This document shows positions 38,202 through 46,780 of a DNA stretch of 64,000 nucleotides, piece after piece. The notes under the pieces are model-generated. The model saw only the letters and a list, made by a program, of their open reading frames with translations, was not told where the DNA came from and made no database searches. Position numbers and translations under genes: made by a program. Each line of letters opens with the position of its first letter. The stretch's first letter is position 1. Origin of the DNA: Methanococcoides sp. (lineage in GTDB: Archaea; Halobacteriota; Methanosarcinia; Methanosarcinales; Methanosarcinaceae); assembly GCA_021108275.1 (NCBI GenBank), contig JAIORD010000059.1:1-64000 (forward strand), written 5' to 3'.

Positions 38202-39191
38202 ATGACTATAAAATCTATGTTTCTTCCGAAAGAAGGATTGCAGGGTGAAGAGATTCCTTCTCATATTACTTGGGATAATTTAGAATATGATCAAATATCA
38301 CTTGACTTTCCTGATTTTTTAAAAATAAAAGAAATATATAATGTTAGCGCTTTGGAAAATGATTGTAGCGCTTGTTCTATAGATATTGTATCTCCAGATG
38401 TTGATGGATATGTTGGCTTACTCTTTGAATCTTTAAGATCTGAATGTGAAAAGAAATTGACAGGTTTTGTTACTTTCTCTTTTATTAGAAATGGTACTGT
38501 CTTTTATAGAAAGAAAAAAGAAATTTCACTACATAGACCTCTAATAGAGGTTCTTCAAGTCCCTTTATCTATAAATATATCTTTTCCTGAAAAAGAGATC
38601 GATAACAAAATATGTATATCGAATATTGGGGATGCAACTTCTGTTTTAGTTTTGATGACTGCTGAAGAAAGTGAGATTGCTGAAGATTTATCGGATGATC
38701 AAAAACAGTCACTAGATGAAATCAGTAAAAGTTTAGAAGATGAAGTTTTATTTTTAAAAGAAACTTATCCTAAGCACAGTATATTGCTAGATGATTTCCT
38801 AAATATTGCTAGAGATCCAGAACTACCTTCGAAGGATTTCAATAATCGATTTGAGGAAACTCTTTTAAATGATTCTATATTTTCAGATTCGTTTGGAGAC
38901 TCCATCCAGAGGATTTTCATTACAAATATAAAATTTAAAAGCTTAATAAATAGTTTTGTTGCTTATACGGAATCTTTAGTAGGTAGCAAAATTTTCATAT
39001 TTAATCCATTTACGATTATTCCTCTTTCTGAAGAACCAAAAACAATACTTTTAAGATTAGTTCAATCGGATTTACTATTAAGTGAATATGATCCTATTGA
39101 GATTCAACCAATTACTATTTCTGCAAATAGTAAAGGAGCAATAGAGCTGCATAAATTATTTAATTGGGGGGATAATGGTATTGAACGTTGA
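38202..39191 (+). CDS. Unknown protein, first of an overlapping pair beside tRNA-Thr
   Basis: I do not recognise this 329-residue protein. It has no signal peptide or membrane helix. The N-terminal 170 residues show alternating strands (beta-sandwich-like, with ITWDNLEYDQISLDFPDFLKI and VLQVPLSINISFPE), the middle is a charged helix (EESEIAEDLSDDQKQSLDEISKSLEDE), and the C-terminal part returns to mixed alpha/beta (FIFNPFTIIPLSEEP). It is AT-rich (about 30% GC) compared with the core genes, which suggests transfer. Its last 17 bases overlap the next gene, so the two are translated together. It is the first gene inside the element flanked by the att repeats. Confidence 0.75.
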   Translation: MTIKSMFLPKEGLQGEEIPSHITWDNLEYDQISLDFPDFLKIKEIYNVSALENDCSACSIDIVSPDVDGYVGLLFESLRSECEKKLTGFVTFSFIRNGTVFYRKKKEISLHRPLIEVLQVPLSINISFPEKEIDNKICISNIGDATSVLVLMTAEESEIAEDLSDDQKQSLDEISKSLEDEVLFLKETYPKHSILLDDFLNIARDPELPSKDFNNRFEETLLNDSIFSDSFGDSIQRIFITNIKFKSLINSFVAYTESLVGSKIFIFNPFTIIPLSEEPKTILLRLVQSDLLLSEYDPIEIQPITISANSKGAIELHKLFNWGDNGIER

Positions 39192-40098
39192 TAAGCTTCT
39201 GCAAATTGTTGGTAAAATTCATACATCCCTTAGTGATACATCTAAAATTAAGAGTAAATCGATTTCTATAAGGTGTCCGGAAAATAAGGGTATTTGTAGC
39301 GTCGGATTTGAAATAAAGGCTGGTCTTAGGCGAAGTATTTGTAGTAAAATAACAGTTCCTGTCCCCAATCTCACAGATGTACAGTTAACTGGCTATCCAT
39401 ATTTATCTCAAGAAAATAAAGCTATTGTTATTTCTAATGATAAATTTGACATAATTTTTAAACATTTGTCTAAACATACAGAGACGTTTATTGCAGAAGT
39501 TGAATTTACTTTGCCAGATGGTGGTTATTTAGATAACCTAGTTCAAAGGAGTAGTCAAACAGAATCAATGACTGATTCTAAAGATGAATATTGGATGGAT
39601 GCTCAGTTAAAAAATGTTGAAATACTTAAGACTGAATATGGCAATGTGAGTTTACGTGATATGGATTTTTACGTTGATGTTGGAGTTCAGGAAGATGTTA
39701 AAACGCAACTTCCATCTTCATTTCTTGATGATATAAAAATTGTTGATGCTTGGTTATCTGAATCAGATAGAGTAAAAAAGTATAATTATTCCATGGAACA
39801 TCTCAGACAGTCAAAGAAAACAAAATATGCAGGTGAAGAAAAAAATCTGCTTAGAAATTTGAATGAATTGTTTGCTTCTAGCAGATTTGAGTCATTTGTT
39901 GATGTGCAACATCCTTTCCATTATTCAAAATGTGAGAAAGTAAATGATTTTATGGACCTTTCTCAATTGATGAGTTTCCCAAGAAGTATCAAAGTGATTT
40001 CAAGGACAAATTTAAGTTACGAAAACCCTGCTGCAGAAGGCAAATTAATTTATAACAAAAAAGCTTTGAGAAAGGAAATTAAAACGATTTTTGACTGA
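39175..40098 (+). CDS. Unknown protein, second of an overlapping pair
   Basis: The 307-residue product is not recognised. Its ATG at 39175 lies inside the end of the previous gene. The N-terminal half is beta-rich (CSVGFEIKAGLRRSICSKITVPVPNL; FIAEVEFTLPDGGYL) and contains three Cys; the second half is helical and charged with VDVGVQEDVKTQLP and a long basic segment near RVKKYNYSMEHLRQSKKTKYAGEEKNLL. No catalytic motif is visible. The beta-sandwich start shared with its partner suggests the two may be distantly related or form a complex. A hairpin terminator follows at 40123. Confidence 0.75.
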   Translation: MVLNVDKLLQIVGKIHTSLSDTSKIKSKSISIRCPENKGICSVGFEIKAGLRRSICSKITVPVPNLTDVQLTGYPYLSQENKAIVISNDKFDIIFKHLSKHTETFIAEVEFTLPDGGYLDNLVQRSSQTESMTDSKDEYWMDAQLKNVEILKTEYGNVSLRDMDFYVDVGVQEDVKTQLPSSFLDDIKIVDAWLSESDRVKKYNYSMEHLRQSKKTKYAGEEKNLLRNLNELFASSRFESFVDVQHPFHYSKCEKVNDFMDLSQLMSFPRSIKVISRTNLSYENPAAEGKLIYNKKALRKEIKTIFD

Positions 40099-40122
40099 CC
40101 TTTTTTTGTATGTATAAATAAA

Positions 40123-40149
40123 GTGAGTGGTAAAGTCACTCACAGTTTT
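40123..40149 (+). terminator. Terminator of the unknown pair
   Basis: GTGAGTG (40123-40129) and CACTCAC (40137-40143) form a 7-bp stem followed by AGTTTTGCTT. Confidence 0.6.
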
Positions 40150-40176
40150 GCTTGATTCGATATGCTGTTTTAGCCA

Positions 40177-40401
40177 TCAGATTAACCCCCTTGATTGTTT
40201 TAGATCATCCAGACTCATCTCTCCGTGTCTGACAGGTTCTAGAAGCTCATCTAACTTTTCTCTAGCGAGCTTATCGATTTTAAGCATTATCTTTTTTGAT
40301 GGTGATAAATGGTTTATAAATTCATCATCAAAGTTTTCAAAATAGTTGGCATCAAGAATAGGTTGCTTTGTTAAATTAAATTGATCGTTTATACTAAACA
40401 T
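40177..40401 (-). CDS. Small charged protein, unknown
   Basis: A 74-residue helical protein with no recognised family. The second half, KKIMLKIDKLAREKLDELLEPVRHGEMSLDDL, looks like a real amphipathic protein. GGGAG directly abuts the ATG, which is too close for a normal ribosome site, so the start is uncertain. It faces the unknown pair on the other strand. It could be a small partner such as an antitoxin-like protein, but nothing shows that. Confidence 0.4.
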   Translation of the reverse strand: MFSINDQFNLTKQPILDANYFENFDDEFINHLSPSKKIMLKIDKLAREKLDELLEPVRHGEMSLDDLKQSRGLI

Positions 40402-40439
40402 CTCCCTGAGTGTTTAGCAAAAAAGGGTGCATATTCGAC

Positions 40440-40690
40440 GCACCTTCTGGATTGTTGTGATTTTTGTGGCTATTTTCTTTGTGGCTTTTCTCGTTTGGCT
40501 TATTATTGATTGGCTTTTTTTGTTGTGGCTTATTTTTGTTTGGCTTTTTTGTTGTGGCTTATTATTGTTTGGCTTATTGGTGTGGCTTATTATTGTTTGG
40601 CTTTTTGTCGCTCGGCCTCTGGTGGGCCTCTTGCTTTTTGTATTGCCTTATTTTTGTGCCTTTTTTTGTATTGCCTTTTGGTTTTGTTAT
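40440..40690. repeat. T/G-rich imperfect tandem repeat
   Basis: About 250 bp built from variants of GTGGCTTATTNTTGTTTGGCTT with a period of about 26-30 bp. The plus strand is almost free of A-rich codons, so all three plus frames stay open by chance and spell hydrophobic repeats. The strand asymmetry is extreme. It lies between the small minus-strand gene and a truncated gene and is probably not coding. Confidence 0.65.
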
Positions 40691-40850
40691 CCTTTGAAAA
40701 CCTTTTTTGCAATAATTCCTTAGACCTTAAAATATATCAAACTATCTAAAGTTAATAAAAACATTATTGAATATGTTTTTATGTCTTGATATTTTGCAAT
40801 ATTTCATTAACTCTGACTTCTACCAATTCACTTATTTTCGATTCCATTAA

Positions 40851-41225
40851 TTTGGAAATCAAAGATATGCATATCGAATATTATTTATTCAGAAAACAGC
40901 GAACAGTAAAGGACAAGCCGACAGAGTTATCGAATTCGTTAAAAGTGGTTCTCCCCTAGCAGAAGCTGTCAACAAAGATTATTACGTCATTAAAGAAACT
41001 GAAAAAAACAAATATTTACCGAAACAAATTGTTAAAATGATGAATAATGAAGGCTACACTAAATTTACAATGCATTCCCATACAAAACTTTGGCAAAGTC
41101 AGGATGCTAGAAACCTAGGTAAAGGATATGGGATATGGGTAGCTGACAAAGCATGGCACTGGTATGAACGTTGGGTTGATTTCGTAAGAGAACACTGTCG
41201 TGAAAACAGTGACAAATATGCCTAA
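40851..41225 (+). pseudogene. 5'-truncated gene of unknown family
   Basis: A frame open from a stop at 40848 to 41225 encodes 124 residues but has no start codon until MMNNEGY at 41037, while coding quality begins well before it (ADRVIEFVKSGSPLAEAVNKDYYVI, about 40914-40990). The C-terminal part, with YTKFTMHSHTKLWQSQDARN and AWHWYERWVDFVREHC, looks like the conserved end of a larger protein of a type seen in mobile elements. The 5' part has been lost next to the tandem repeat. Confidence 0.5.
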
Positions 41226-41564
41226 ACCCTAAACCATGGTTCTATGGGTAATCTCTTTTCTACTATTATTTTTTCATTTTTTTCGATAGCTATTTTTAGG
41301 GGAAGTGGTTTTCACTCATCACTCGTCGACTTTCAATAATATATTCGTGATTCAACGGATATAATCGTACTTTAAAAAAGACAAACAATCTATAGACTAT
41401 CTTCCCCATTTTTAGCAAATGAAGTAAGTATTGAAGATGGATCGATATCATTGTCGGATATCCATTCTTTGCTGACTTTAAATCAAGTTGCAAATAAAAA
41501 ATAATGCAAAAATATATAGCATACAAGCAAACATTTACTGGCTGTTGAGGTCGGGAGTACAAAA
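41226..41564. other. Intergenic, nothing recognised
   Basis: AT-rich 339-bp gap. A minus-strand frame here overlaps the start of the NERD gene and has no protein-like pattern. The promoter of the NERD gene is probably near 41510. Confidence 0.4.
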
Positions 41565-42254
41565 ATGGCACAGATATTAAAAGAACAGGATAGTCTCGAT
41601 GAAGCAGGTGGTAAAAGAGTTTTTGGAGGAATTGGTGCAGTAATCCTGGGAATCTTGATAATATATTTCACTGAAAGTGGCTTGATAGGGTTTGGTTTAA
41701 TCCTTGCAGGAATCATAGTAGTCAAGCAAGGAAATACCTTTTGGAAAGGGGCAGAAGGTGAAGATATGGTAACTAATCTTCTGGAGAAACTTCCTGATAA
41801 TTGGTATGTACTTAATGACATGGTAGTAGGTTCTTCACAAATTGATCATGTTGTAGTTTGTCCTAAAGGGGTTTACACAATCGAAACTAAGAATTATAGA
41901 GGAACAATCTATGGAAATGCTGAAAAAAAGAATTGGATGCAGGTTTTTCCTAATGGTTCAAAATATGATTTTTATAACCCAGTTAAACAAGGGAACAAAC
42001 ATTCTTTAGAACTAAGTAGGTATCTTGAGTCAAATGGGATTAAAACATGGATTAATACTGTAGTTGTATTCCCAAGTGAAGAAGTGGAATTAAAAGTATA
42101 CTCTCCCAAAACACAAGTACTGTACCTTACAGAATTAGCTGCTTATTTTATGAATAAAACAGATTCAATCAATCAAAATACTTGTGATGAAATTGTAAAT
42201 TGCATACAGAATTTAAACCCAACAAATTATGAAAATATGGATCACAATAATTGA
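41565..42254 (+). CDS. Membrane-anchored NERD-domain protein
   Basis: The 229-residue protein has two adjacent membrane helices (about residues 19-55, VFGGIGAVILGILIIYF and LIGFGLILAGIIVV) and then a NERD (nuclease-related) domain on the cytoplasmic side: AEGEDMVTNLLEKLPDNWYVLNDM, then SSQIDHVVVCPKGVYTIETKNYRGTIYG, with the Asp and ETK residues expected at a PD-(D/E)XK-like site. NERD proteins are common in mobile and defence-linked DNA; the true activity is often untested. GGGAG precedes the ATG. It stands alone inside the first element. Confidence 0.85.
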   Translation: MAQILKEQDSLDEAGGKRVFGGIGAVILGILIIYFTESGLIGFGLILAGIIVVKQGNTFWKGAEGEDMVTNLLEKLPDNWYVLNDMVVGSSQIDHVVVCPKGVYTIETKNYRGTIYGNAEKKNWMQVFPNGSKYDFYNPVKQGNKHSLELSRYLESNGIKTWINTVVVFPSEEVELKVYSPKTQVLYLTELAAYFMNKTDSINQNTCDEIVNCIQNLNPTNYENMDHNN

Positions 42255-43043
42255 CTTATTTACAGGTTATCAGAATGCTAAGATTGATAAGCCGTTTACG
42301 TTGAATGCTCATGTAAGGGAAAGGTTGGAAAGCATATATGAGATAAACAACAATCTAAAATTTAGAAAAGTGATATTTTTATAAGATAATTATATCCCCT
42401 ACTTGCTATGCGGTGATATTACGTATTTATATAGTTTAAAAAAGTGTGTTGGAAATCCCACCCCTCAACCTCACTCATTTCTTCCATATGTCTTCCAATA
42501 TTGCCTTTTTCCATATGGATAACCCTAAATAGGGGGTTCATCCATATAGTTTTCCTTTTTGTTCTGAAAATTGCTATCATTTACCTCCTACCTTATGTAC
42601 TATTGTATAAAAAATTAGAAAACACGTCAATGATTGGAATAAGCACGCAAAGTTATGAAGAAACAGACGTTTTTTAGGAGTTCTAAAAGGGCAAAAAATA
42701 AGTTTTGGGGAGTGGGGGATAAGTGGTTGGGGGTGCTGCCCTTAAAGAACTCGCTAAATCCACGTAAACATTATACAACTATAAATATATTACCATATAG
42801 AGTAATCGAAGAGGAATATATTAGTGATTGAAATAAGAGCACAACCTTGACCTCCGACTTTCTATGCGAGGGAAGCGATTTGAACCCGCAAATCTATCCA
42901 AGTCTTAATCTTAACATCTCTTGTCGGGATGTCAGATATTGAAGAATTACAATTGTAACTAAAATGCAAGTCGGGAAAGTAGATGTTATGGATAATTTTT
43001 TAAGTTCCTTTTGATATTTAATAACTTAAATGGAGGTAACTTT
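42255..43043. other. Long non-coding region with a G-rich inverted repeat
   Basis: A stretch of about 790 bp with no convincing gene. It holds the inverted repeat 42667-42765 (separate entry). On the minus strand, 42866-42900 resembles the 3' end of a tRNA (GGGTTCAAATCGCTTCCCTCGCA), but its T-stem does not pair, so it is at most a fragment left by an old integration. Confidence 0.5.
42667..42765. repeat. Long imperfect inverted repeat with G-rich loop
   Basis: The left arm (42667-42693, including GAGTTCTAAAAGGGCA) pairs with the right arm (42737-42765, including TGCCCTTAAAGAACTC) over about 27 positions with a few mismatches and small gaps. The 43-nt loop contains runs GGGG, GGGGG and GGGGG on the plus strand, which could form a quadruplex. 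It may be a degenerate mobile-element palindrome or a structured RNA. Confidence 0.5.
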
Positions 43044-43379
43044 TTGGTAAACGATGATGTAGAGGTTAAACCTGTTAATACTCGTCAGCTTTTGCATGGC
43101 GTATACAAAGGGATACATTATCAGAAAAAATCTGAGCGATCCCCTCATTATTTGGAGTTCAGTGATTGCACTCAGATGAATATATGTGTTCCTGTTATAC
43201 ATTATATCCTGACTCGTGAGATGGTTGATGATTTTATAGAGCGGTGTATTATTCAGGATTATCCAACTCAAGTTCATAGTATTGTAAACGGGGATTTTGA
43301 GTTGGATGTTAAAGATGAAAAATTGGTCGTTAAGAAAAGGTTGAAAACGATATCTCCTACAAGACATAGGGTTTATTGA
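43044..43379 (+). CDS. Small unknown protein with TTG start
   Basis: This 111-residue protein is not recognised. The perfect GGAGGT at 43032-43037 lies 6 nt before a TTG at 43044, which I take as the start; the upstream in-frame ATG (43011) would place the ribosome site inside the gene. The protein is mixed alpha/beta, with VKPVNTRQLLHGVYKGIHYQKKS and a basic tail KDEKLVVKKRLKTISPTRHRVY, which suggests nucleic-acid binding. It lies alone within the first element. Confidence 0.6.
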   Translation: MVNDDVEVKPVNTRQLLHGVYKGIHYQKKSERSPHYLEFSDCTQMNICVPVIHYILTREMVDDFIERCIIQDYPTQVHSIVNGDFELDVKDEKLVVKKRLKTISPTRHRVY

Positions 43380-43449
43380 TTAAATAAAACTATATTACAA
43401 TTGCTAAATTTGACATTCGTACATTTAAGGTAAGATATAGGGGGAACTT

Positions 43450-43575
43450 ATGAAAGTATTATTAATTGATGTGGATAGCAAAATCCCAAATATAGCCTTA
43501 ATGAAATTCAGCAGTTCACTAATATATAATCCCTTCTATAATAATTCCCATTTATCTACAATATTCAACTGTTAA
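43450..43575 (+). pseudogene. N-terminal fragment of a radical SAM/B12-binding-type protein
   Basis: AGGGGGAACTT precedes ATG 43450. The first 18 residues (MKVLLIDVDSKIPNIALM) match the usual start of cobalamin-binding-domain radical SAM proteins, but similarity ends at about 43515 and the frame stops at 43575 after 41 codons. The rest of the gene is missing. Another sign of decay in this element. Confidence 0.5.
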
Positions 43576-43655
43576 CATCGGTTTTAGCTTCCGTCTCACC
43601 CATTCCGCAACAGTTTTTACATATGAAAATTAACAGATTTTCATGATCCCACATA

Positions 43656-44096
43656 TCATCGCACAACCAGCACCGGTACCTTGGAATGTCTAACAACATT
43701 CTCTGCTACACTACCGATTAAGAACCTCTTAACTCCCGTCAAACCAAGTGTCCCCATCACTATCATGTCAATATTATTTTTCTCTGCATAATCGATGATC
43801 TCTTCAGCTGGTCTGCCTTTGAGCAATACAGATTCCACCTGAACTTCAGCTTCCTTTCCAGCTTCTTCTACATATGCATTTGCACGTACTCCCCTATCAA
43901 ATAATATTTCTTCAATTCTGTTCGCCCAGCTTATGCCCTTTCGTGCAAACGGGCCATACTCATCAGAAACAACAGATATTGCATAAACTTCAGCCCCAAT
44001 CCTTTTTGCAATTTCAATACCAGAAGAAACTGCGTTTTTGACATTATCTGAATCGTCGGTTGCAATCATAATTTTCTTACAAATATTCCTTTTCAT
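43656..44096 (-). CDS. Universal stress protein, UspA family
   Basis: The 146-residue protein has the ATP-binding UspA pattern: an N-terminal KIMIATDDSDNVKNAVSSGIEIA strand-helix, a middle VLLKGRPAEEIIDYAEKNNIDMIVMGTLGLTG, and the phosphate loop GTLGLTGVKRFLIGSVAENVV (near residues 117-137, pattern G-2X-G-9X-GS), so it should bind ATP. GGGGAG lies 8 nt before ATG 44096; an in-frame GTG at 44105 is less likely. Single-domain UspA proteins respond to stress as dimers; the partner is unknown. Confidence 0.9.
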   Translation of the reverse strand: MKRNICKKIMIATDDSDNVKNAVSSGIEIAKRIGAEVYAISVVSDEYGPFARKGISWANRIEEILFDRGVRANAYVEEAGKEAEVQVESVLLKGRPAEEIIDYAEKNNIDMIVMGTLGLTGVKRFLIGSVAENVVRHSKVPVLVVR

Positions 44097-44105
44097 CTTA
44101 TCCAC

Positions 44106-44718
44106 TCCCCTTTTGTCCCATAATCTAATAGAGACAGTTTATAGACTCGTTTGTAGCATTTTAACTCATGAGTCTTGATAGATGCAATTTACACAACTGA
44201 AACTTATCCTAAATATTACTTTGGACACATCCTATAAGAGTGATTTGTCAATTGATAGATAATATATAACCATAATAATATTAAAAATTCATTTCAAATC
44301 GAGTAGTATAGGCTTTATTTTGCGATTGGAAATACATGAGGAGGGGACTTCACCGCATATAAAGTATCGTATGATGTCGTTTATATGAGTTTAAACTGAA
44401 ATTAGCGAACTACTGTAGTTGTAAATTTAAGATAGTATTAAGATTTCTACAGAGCCAATATTTGATATTCTACTCATTTTCGAGTTTGTCTAGTAACTTT
44501 CAAATATATCCCTATAAGTTACATTAAAAGAGCCTCTGAATTTTATATAAGAACAGATACAATTCTAAAATTTTATATACTACTGTACAGTTACTAATTA
44601 GTGTTCAGTTCAGTTGAACATAACGCTCTTGATACCATTTATAGAAATAAAGTATGGAGTCTGATGAATATAATTTCAATCCCTATGCTATAAGTATATG
44701 AAAATGAAGGTGCTTTTT
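44106..44718. other. Intergenic region upstream of modA
   Basis: About 610 bp, AT-rich. It contains a solitary inverted IS-end motif (44443-44456) and two TATA-like sequences, TTTTATATAA (44541-44550) and TTTTATATAC (44571-44580), of which the second is the better candidate for modA. No gene is seen. Confidence 0.45.
44443..44456 (+). repeat. Solitary IS terminal-repeat-like sequence, inverted
   Basis: ATTTCTACAGAGCC is the reverse complement of the motif at 10831. There is no transposase nearby. Confidence 0.4.
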
Positions 44719-45531
44719 ATGAATAAAAGAAATCAAACGTTAATGGTTGCCATAGCAATCATTATTGTAATAGTTCTTTCGGCTTTCTCAATTAATTCGA
44801 ATGATGGCGAACAGAAACCTACCTCCATCACCATATCTGCATCAGCAGTGTTGACTGAAGTTTTCACAGATATGGAAGAAGAATTTGAGGCTGATAATCC
44901 TGATATAGATGTCATAATGAACTTTGCAAATGCTGGTTCTCTAAGGATGCAAATTGAAGGAGGGTCACCCATAGATGTGTATGCTCCAGCAGATAGAGTC
45001 CAAATGGATATTCTGGCTTCTGATGGATTCGTTTACAACGATTCCCGAAAAGACTTTGCAGGTAGCTACCTTGTGATAATAGTTCCAAAAGGCAATATTC
45101 TTAACCTAACAACAATGGAGGACCTTTCAAAGCCTGAAGTAAAAAGGATAGCGTCCACCGATACACAAATTTCAACAGTGGGTAAGTATGCAAAACAATC
45201 ACTGATTGGAAAAGGCTTATGGAATATCGTGCAAAATAAGATGATAGTTGGTGATACGGTAAAATCCGCAATGGTTCATGTAGAGAGAGGAGAAGTTGAT
45301 GCAGGATTTGTCTTTATGACAGATGTCAAGACTGCAAAACCAGATAGCATAGAAGTGATAACTTCTGTACCGATGAGTGAAACTATTTATTATCCCATAG
45401 CTGTAGTTACATCAACCCAACACCAGAATGAATCTCAGATGTTCGTAGATTTTGTCACGGGAGAAAAAGGTAGCTCAATATTGGAGCAGTACGGTTTCAC
45501 AATTCCAAAACATGATTTAGAAGGTACCTAA
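44719..45531 (+). CDS. modA: Molybdate/tungstate-binding protein ModA
   Basis: This 270-residue solute-binding protein captures molybdate or tungstate outside the membrane. It starts with a signal/anchor helix (LMVAIAIIIVIVLSAFSI) and continues in the typical ModA pattern: ITISASAVLTEVFTDMEEEFEADNPDIDV, NFANAGSLRMQIEGGSPIDVYAPAD, and VHVERGEVDAGFVFMTDV. ATG 44719 is preferred to 44698 because AAGGTG lies 5 nt upstream of it. No ModB permease or ModC ATPase follows, so it is an orphan here unless they are elsewhere in the genome. modD and a DUF364 gene follow after 430 bp, so a molybdenum theme is clear. Confidence 0.9.
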   Translation: MNKRNQTLMVAIAIIIVIVLSAFSINSNDGEQKPTSITISASAVLTEVFTDMEEEFEADNPDIDVIMNFANAGSLRMQIEGGSPIDVYAPADRVQMDILASDGFVYNDSRKDFAGSYLVIIVPKGNILNLTTMEDLSKPEVKRIASTDTQISTVGKYAKQSLIGKGLWNIVQNKMIVGDTVKSAMVHVERGEVDAGFVFMTDVKTAKPDSIEVITSVPMSETIYYPIAVVTSTQHQNESQMFVDFVTGEKGSSILEQYGFTIPKHDLEGT

Positions 45532-45963
45532 TAAGGACCTTCTTTGTGGTTAGCCAGATTTCCTGCAATACAACGTTTTTCACTAAATAACGATGAAGCT
45601 TCAAATATATTAATTTCCTTTAGGTTTATTCAAAATGGGCTATAGTTCTATTGTAGTGCTTTAATTATTCTCCCAACGTTCCTTGAACCAAAATTCAAAT
45701 CCTTTTCCTTTGCTTTTTTCTTCAAAAGCCTATCATCTTTGCCAAGATAGTTAGATCCCATAAATCCCGTCAAGTTTGAAATATCTCTATGCAAGCTTAA
45801 AATCAAAATTTACCATCTACTGTATAAACTTATGTGCATATAATGTTAATTTCAGGATAAATTAGCAACTTATTTCTAGACGTTATCGAATTAACATATT
45901 CATACTACAGAATTCGATATCGTGCAATATAGGATGCATTGATGCATAACAAAAGGTGACAAG
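45532..45963. other. Intergenic region between modA and modD with a gene remnant
   Basis: The place where modB and modC would be expected holds only 430 bp. On the minus strand 45648-45790 has a protein-like stretch (LTGFMGSNYLGKDDRLLKKKAKEKD) ending in TAG at 45648 but with no proper start, so it is a remnant of some other gene. Confidence 0.4.
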
Positions 45964-46755
45964 ATGATTGAACTATTCGAACATTATTTGCTGGAAGATT
46001 GCCCCTATGGGGATGAGACCACCGAACTTCTCCAAATCGAGGGGCAAGGATCTCTTAAGATAATGTCAAGAGATGCGGGTATTGCAGCCTGTGCAGACGA
46101 CCTTGCGGAGTTCTATGGGAAAAAGGGAATGAAAGTGACCTCATATTTGGACAACGGAGAGAGTTTTGAAGAAAATTCCACACTCTTCGAGGCAGAAGGT
46201 GACCTCAGGACGATCTTCAAATTATGGAGAATATCACAGACATTCCTTTCCATGACATGTGCTATTGCAACAAAGACAAAAATGATTTCCGATGCTGCAA
46301 AGGCCGTGAATCCTGATGTGATAATTGCCACTAGTAGGAAGACACATCCAGGCTTCCGCAAATATGAGCTTAAGGCCGTCAGGGTAGGAGATGGAGATCA
46401 CCACCGAAACTCCCTGAGTGATTCGGTCCTTATAACACAGAACCATTTCAATGTTGTCGGTTCTTTCGGAAAGCTCAATTCAATGAGGAAGATCGAGATT
46501 GAGCCAAGGACAAGGGAAGAGGTCTTCGAATATGCACCAATTGCAGACGTCCTGCTCCTTGATCACTACACTCCCGAGGAATTAAAGGAAGTGGCACCTG
46601 AGCTTCGCAAACTCAACCCAAAACTTGAGATCGCAGTTGGTGGCATCGAATTTAAGGACATACCAAAATATGCAGCAACTGTTGATATAGTCGTGACCAC
46701 TGCACCATATTATGCAAAACCTTTTGATCTCACAACGAAAATAAACAGGCTCTGA
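45964..46755 (+). CDS. modD: ModD, pyrophosphorylase-like molybdenum protein
   Basis: The 263-residue protein is homologous to quinolinate phosphoribosyltransferase (NadC) but belongs to the ModD branch found in molybdate-transport operons. It has the NadC-like layout: EHYLLEDCPYGDETTELL at the N-terminus, the active-site TSRKTHPGFRKYELKAVRVGDGDHHRNSLSD (near residue 118-148), and a C-terminal barrel with LLLDHYTPEEL and IAVGGIEF. The true NadC has Arg-Thr-Thr-Pro at the site where this has RKTHPG. AAGGTGA precedes the ATG by 4 nt. The biochemical role of ModD is not known. Confidence 0.9.
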   Translation: MIELFEHYLLEDCPYGDETTELLQIEGQGSLKIMSRDAGIAACADDLAEFYGKKGMKVTSYLDNGESFEENSTLFEAEGDLRTIFKLWRISQTFLSMTCAIATKTKMISDAAKAVNPDVIIATSRKTHPGFRKYELKAVRVGDGDHHRNSLSDSVLITQNHFNVVGSFGKLNSMRKIEIEPRTREEVFEYAPIADVLLLDHYTPEELKEVAPELRKLNPKLEIAVGGIEFKDIPKYAATVDIVVTTAPYYAKPFDLTTKINRL

Positions 46756-46780
46756 TGAGAAACACACAGGCGGAAATAAA

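Noticed and set aside
40427-40749. Three overlapping plus-strand frames encoding hydrophobic repeats
   Set aside because: All three frames are open because the T/G repeat lacks stop codons; no ribosome site and no reason to prefer one frame.
41296-41571. 91-codon minus-strand frame before the NERD gene
   Set aside because: It overlaps the NERD start and promoter and shows no protein-like pattern.
42866-42900. tRNA-like 3' end on the minus strand
   Set aside because: It has GGGTTCAAAT and an acceptor-like end, but the T-stem does not pair and no anticodon arm lies upstream; at most a fragment.
45648-45790. Protein-like minus-strand stretch between modA and modD
   Set aside because: Open only over about 47 codons with no suitable start; kept as a remnant note and not called as a gene.
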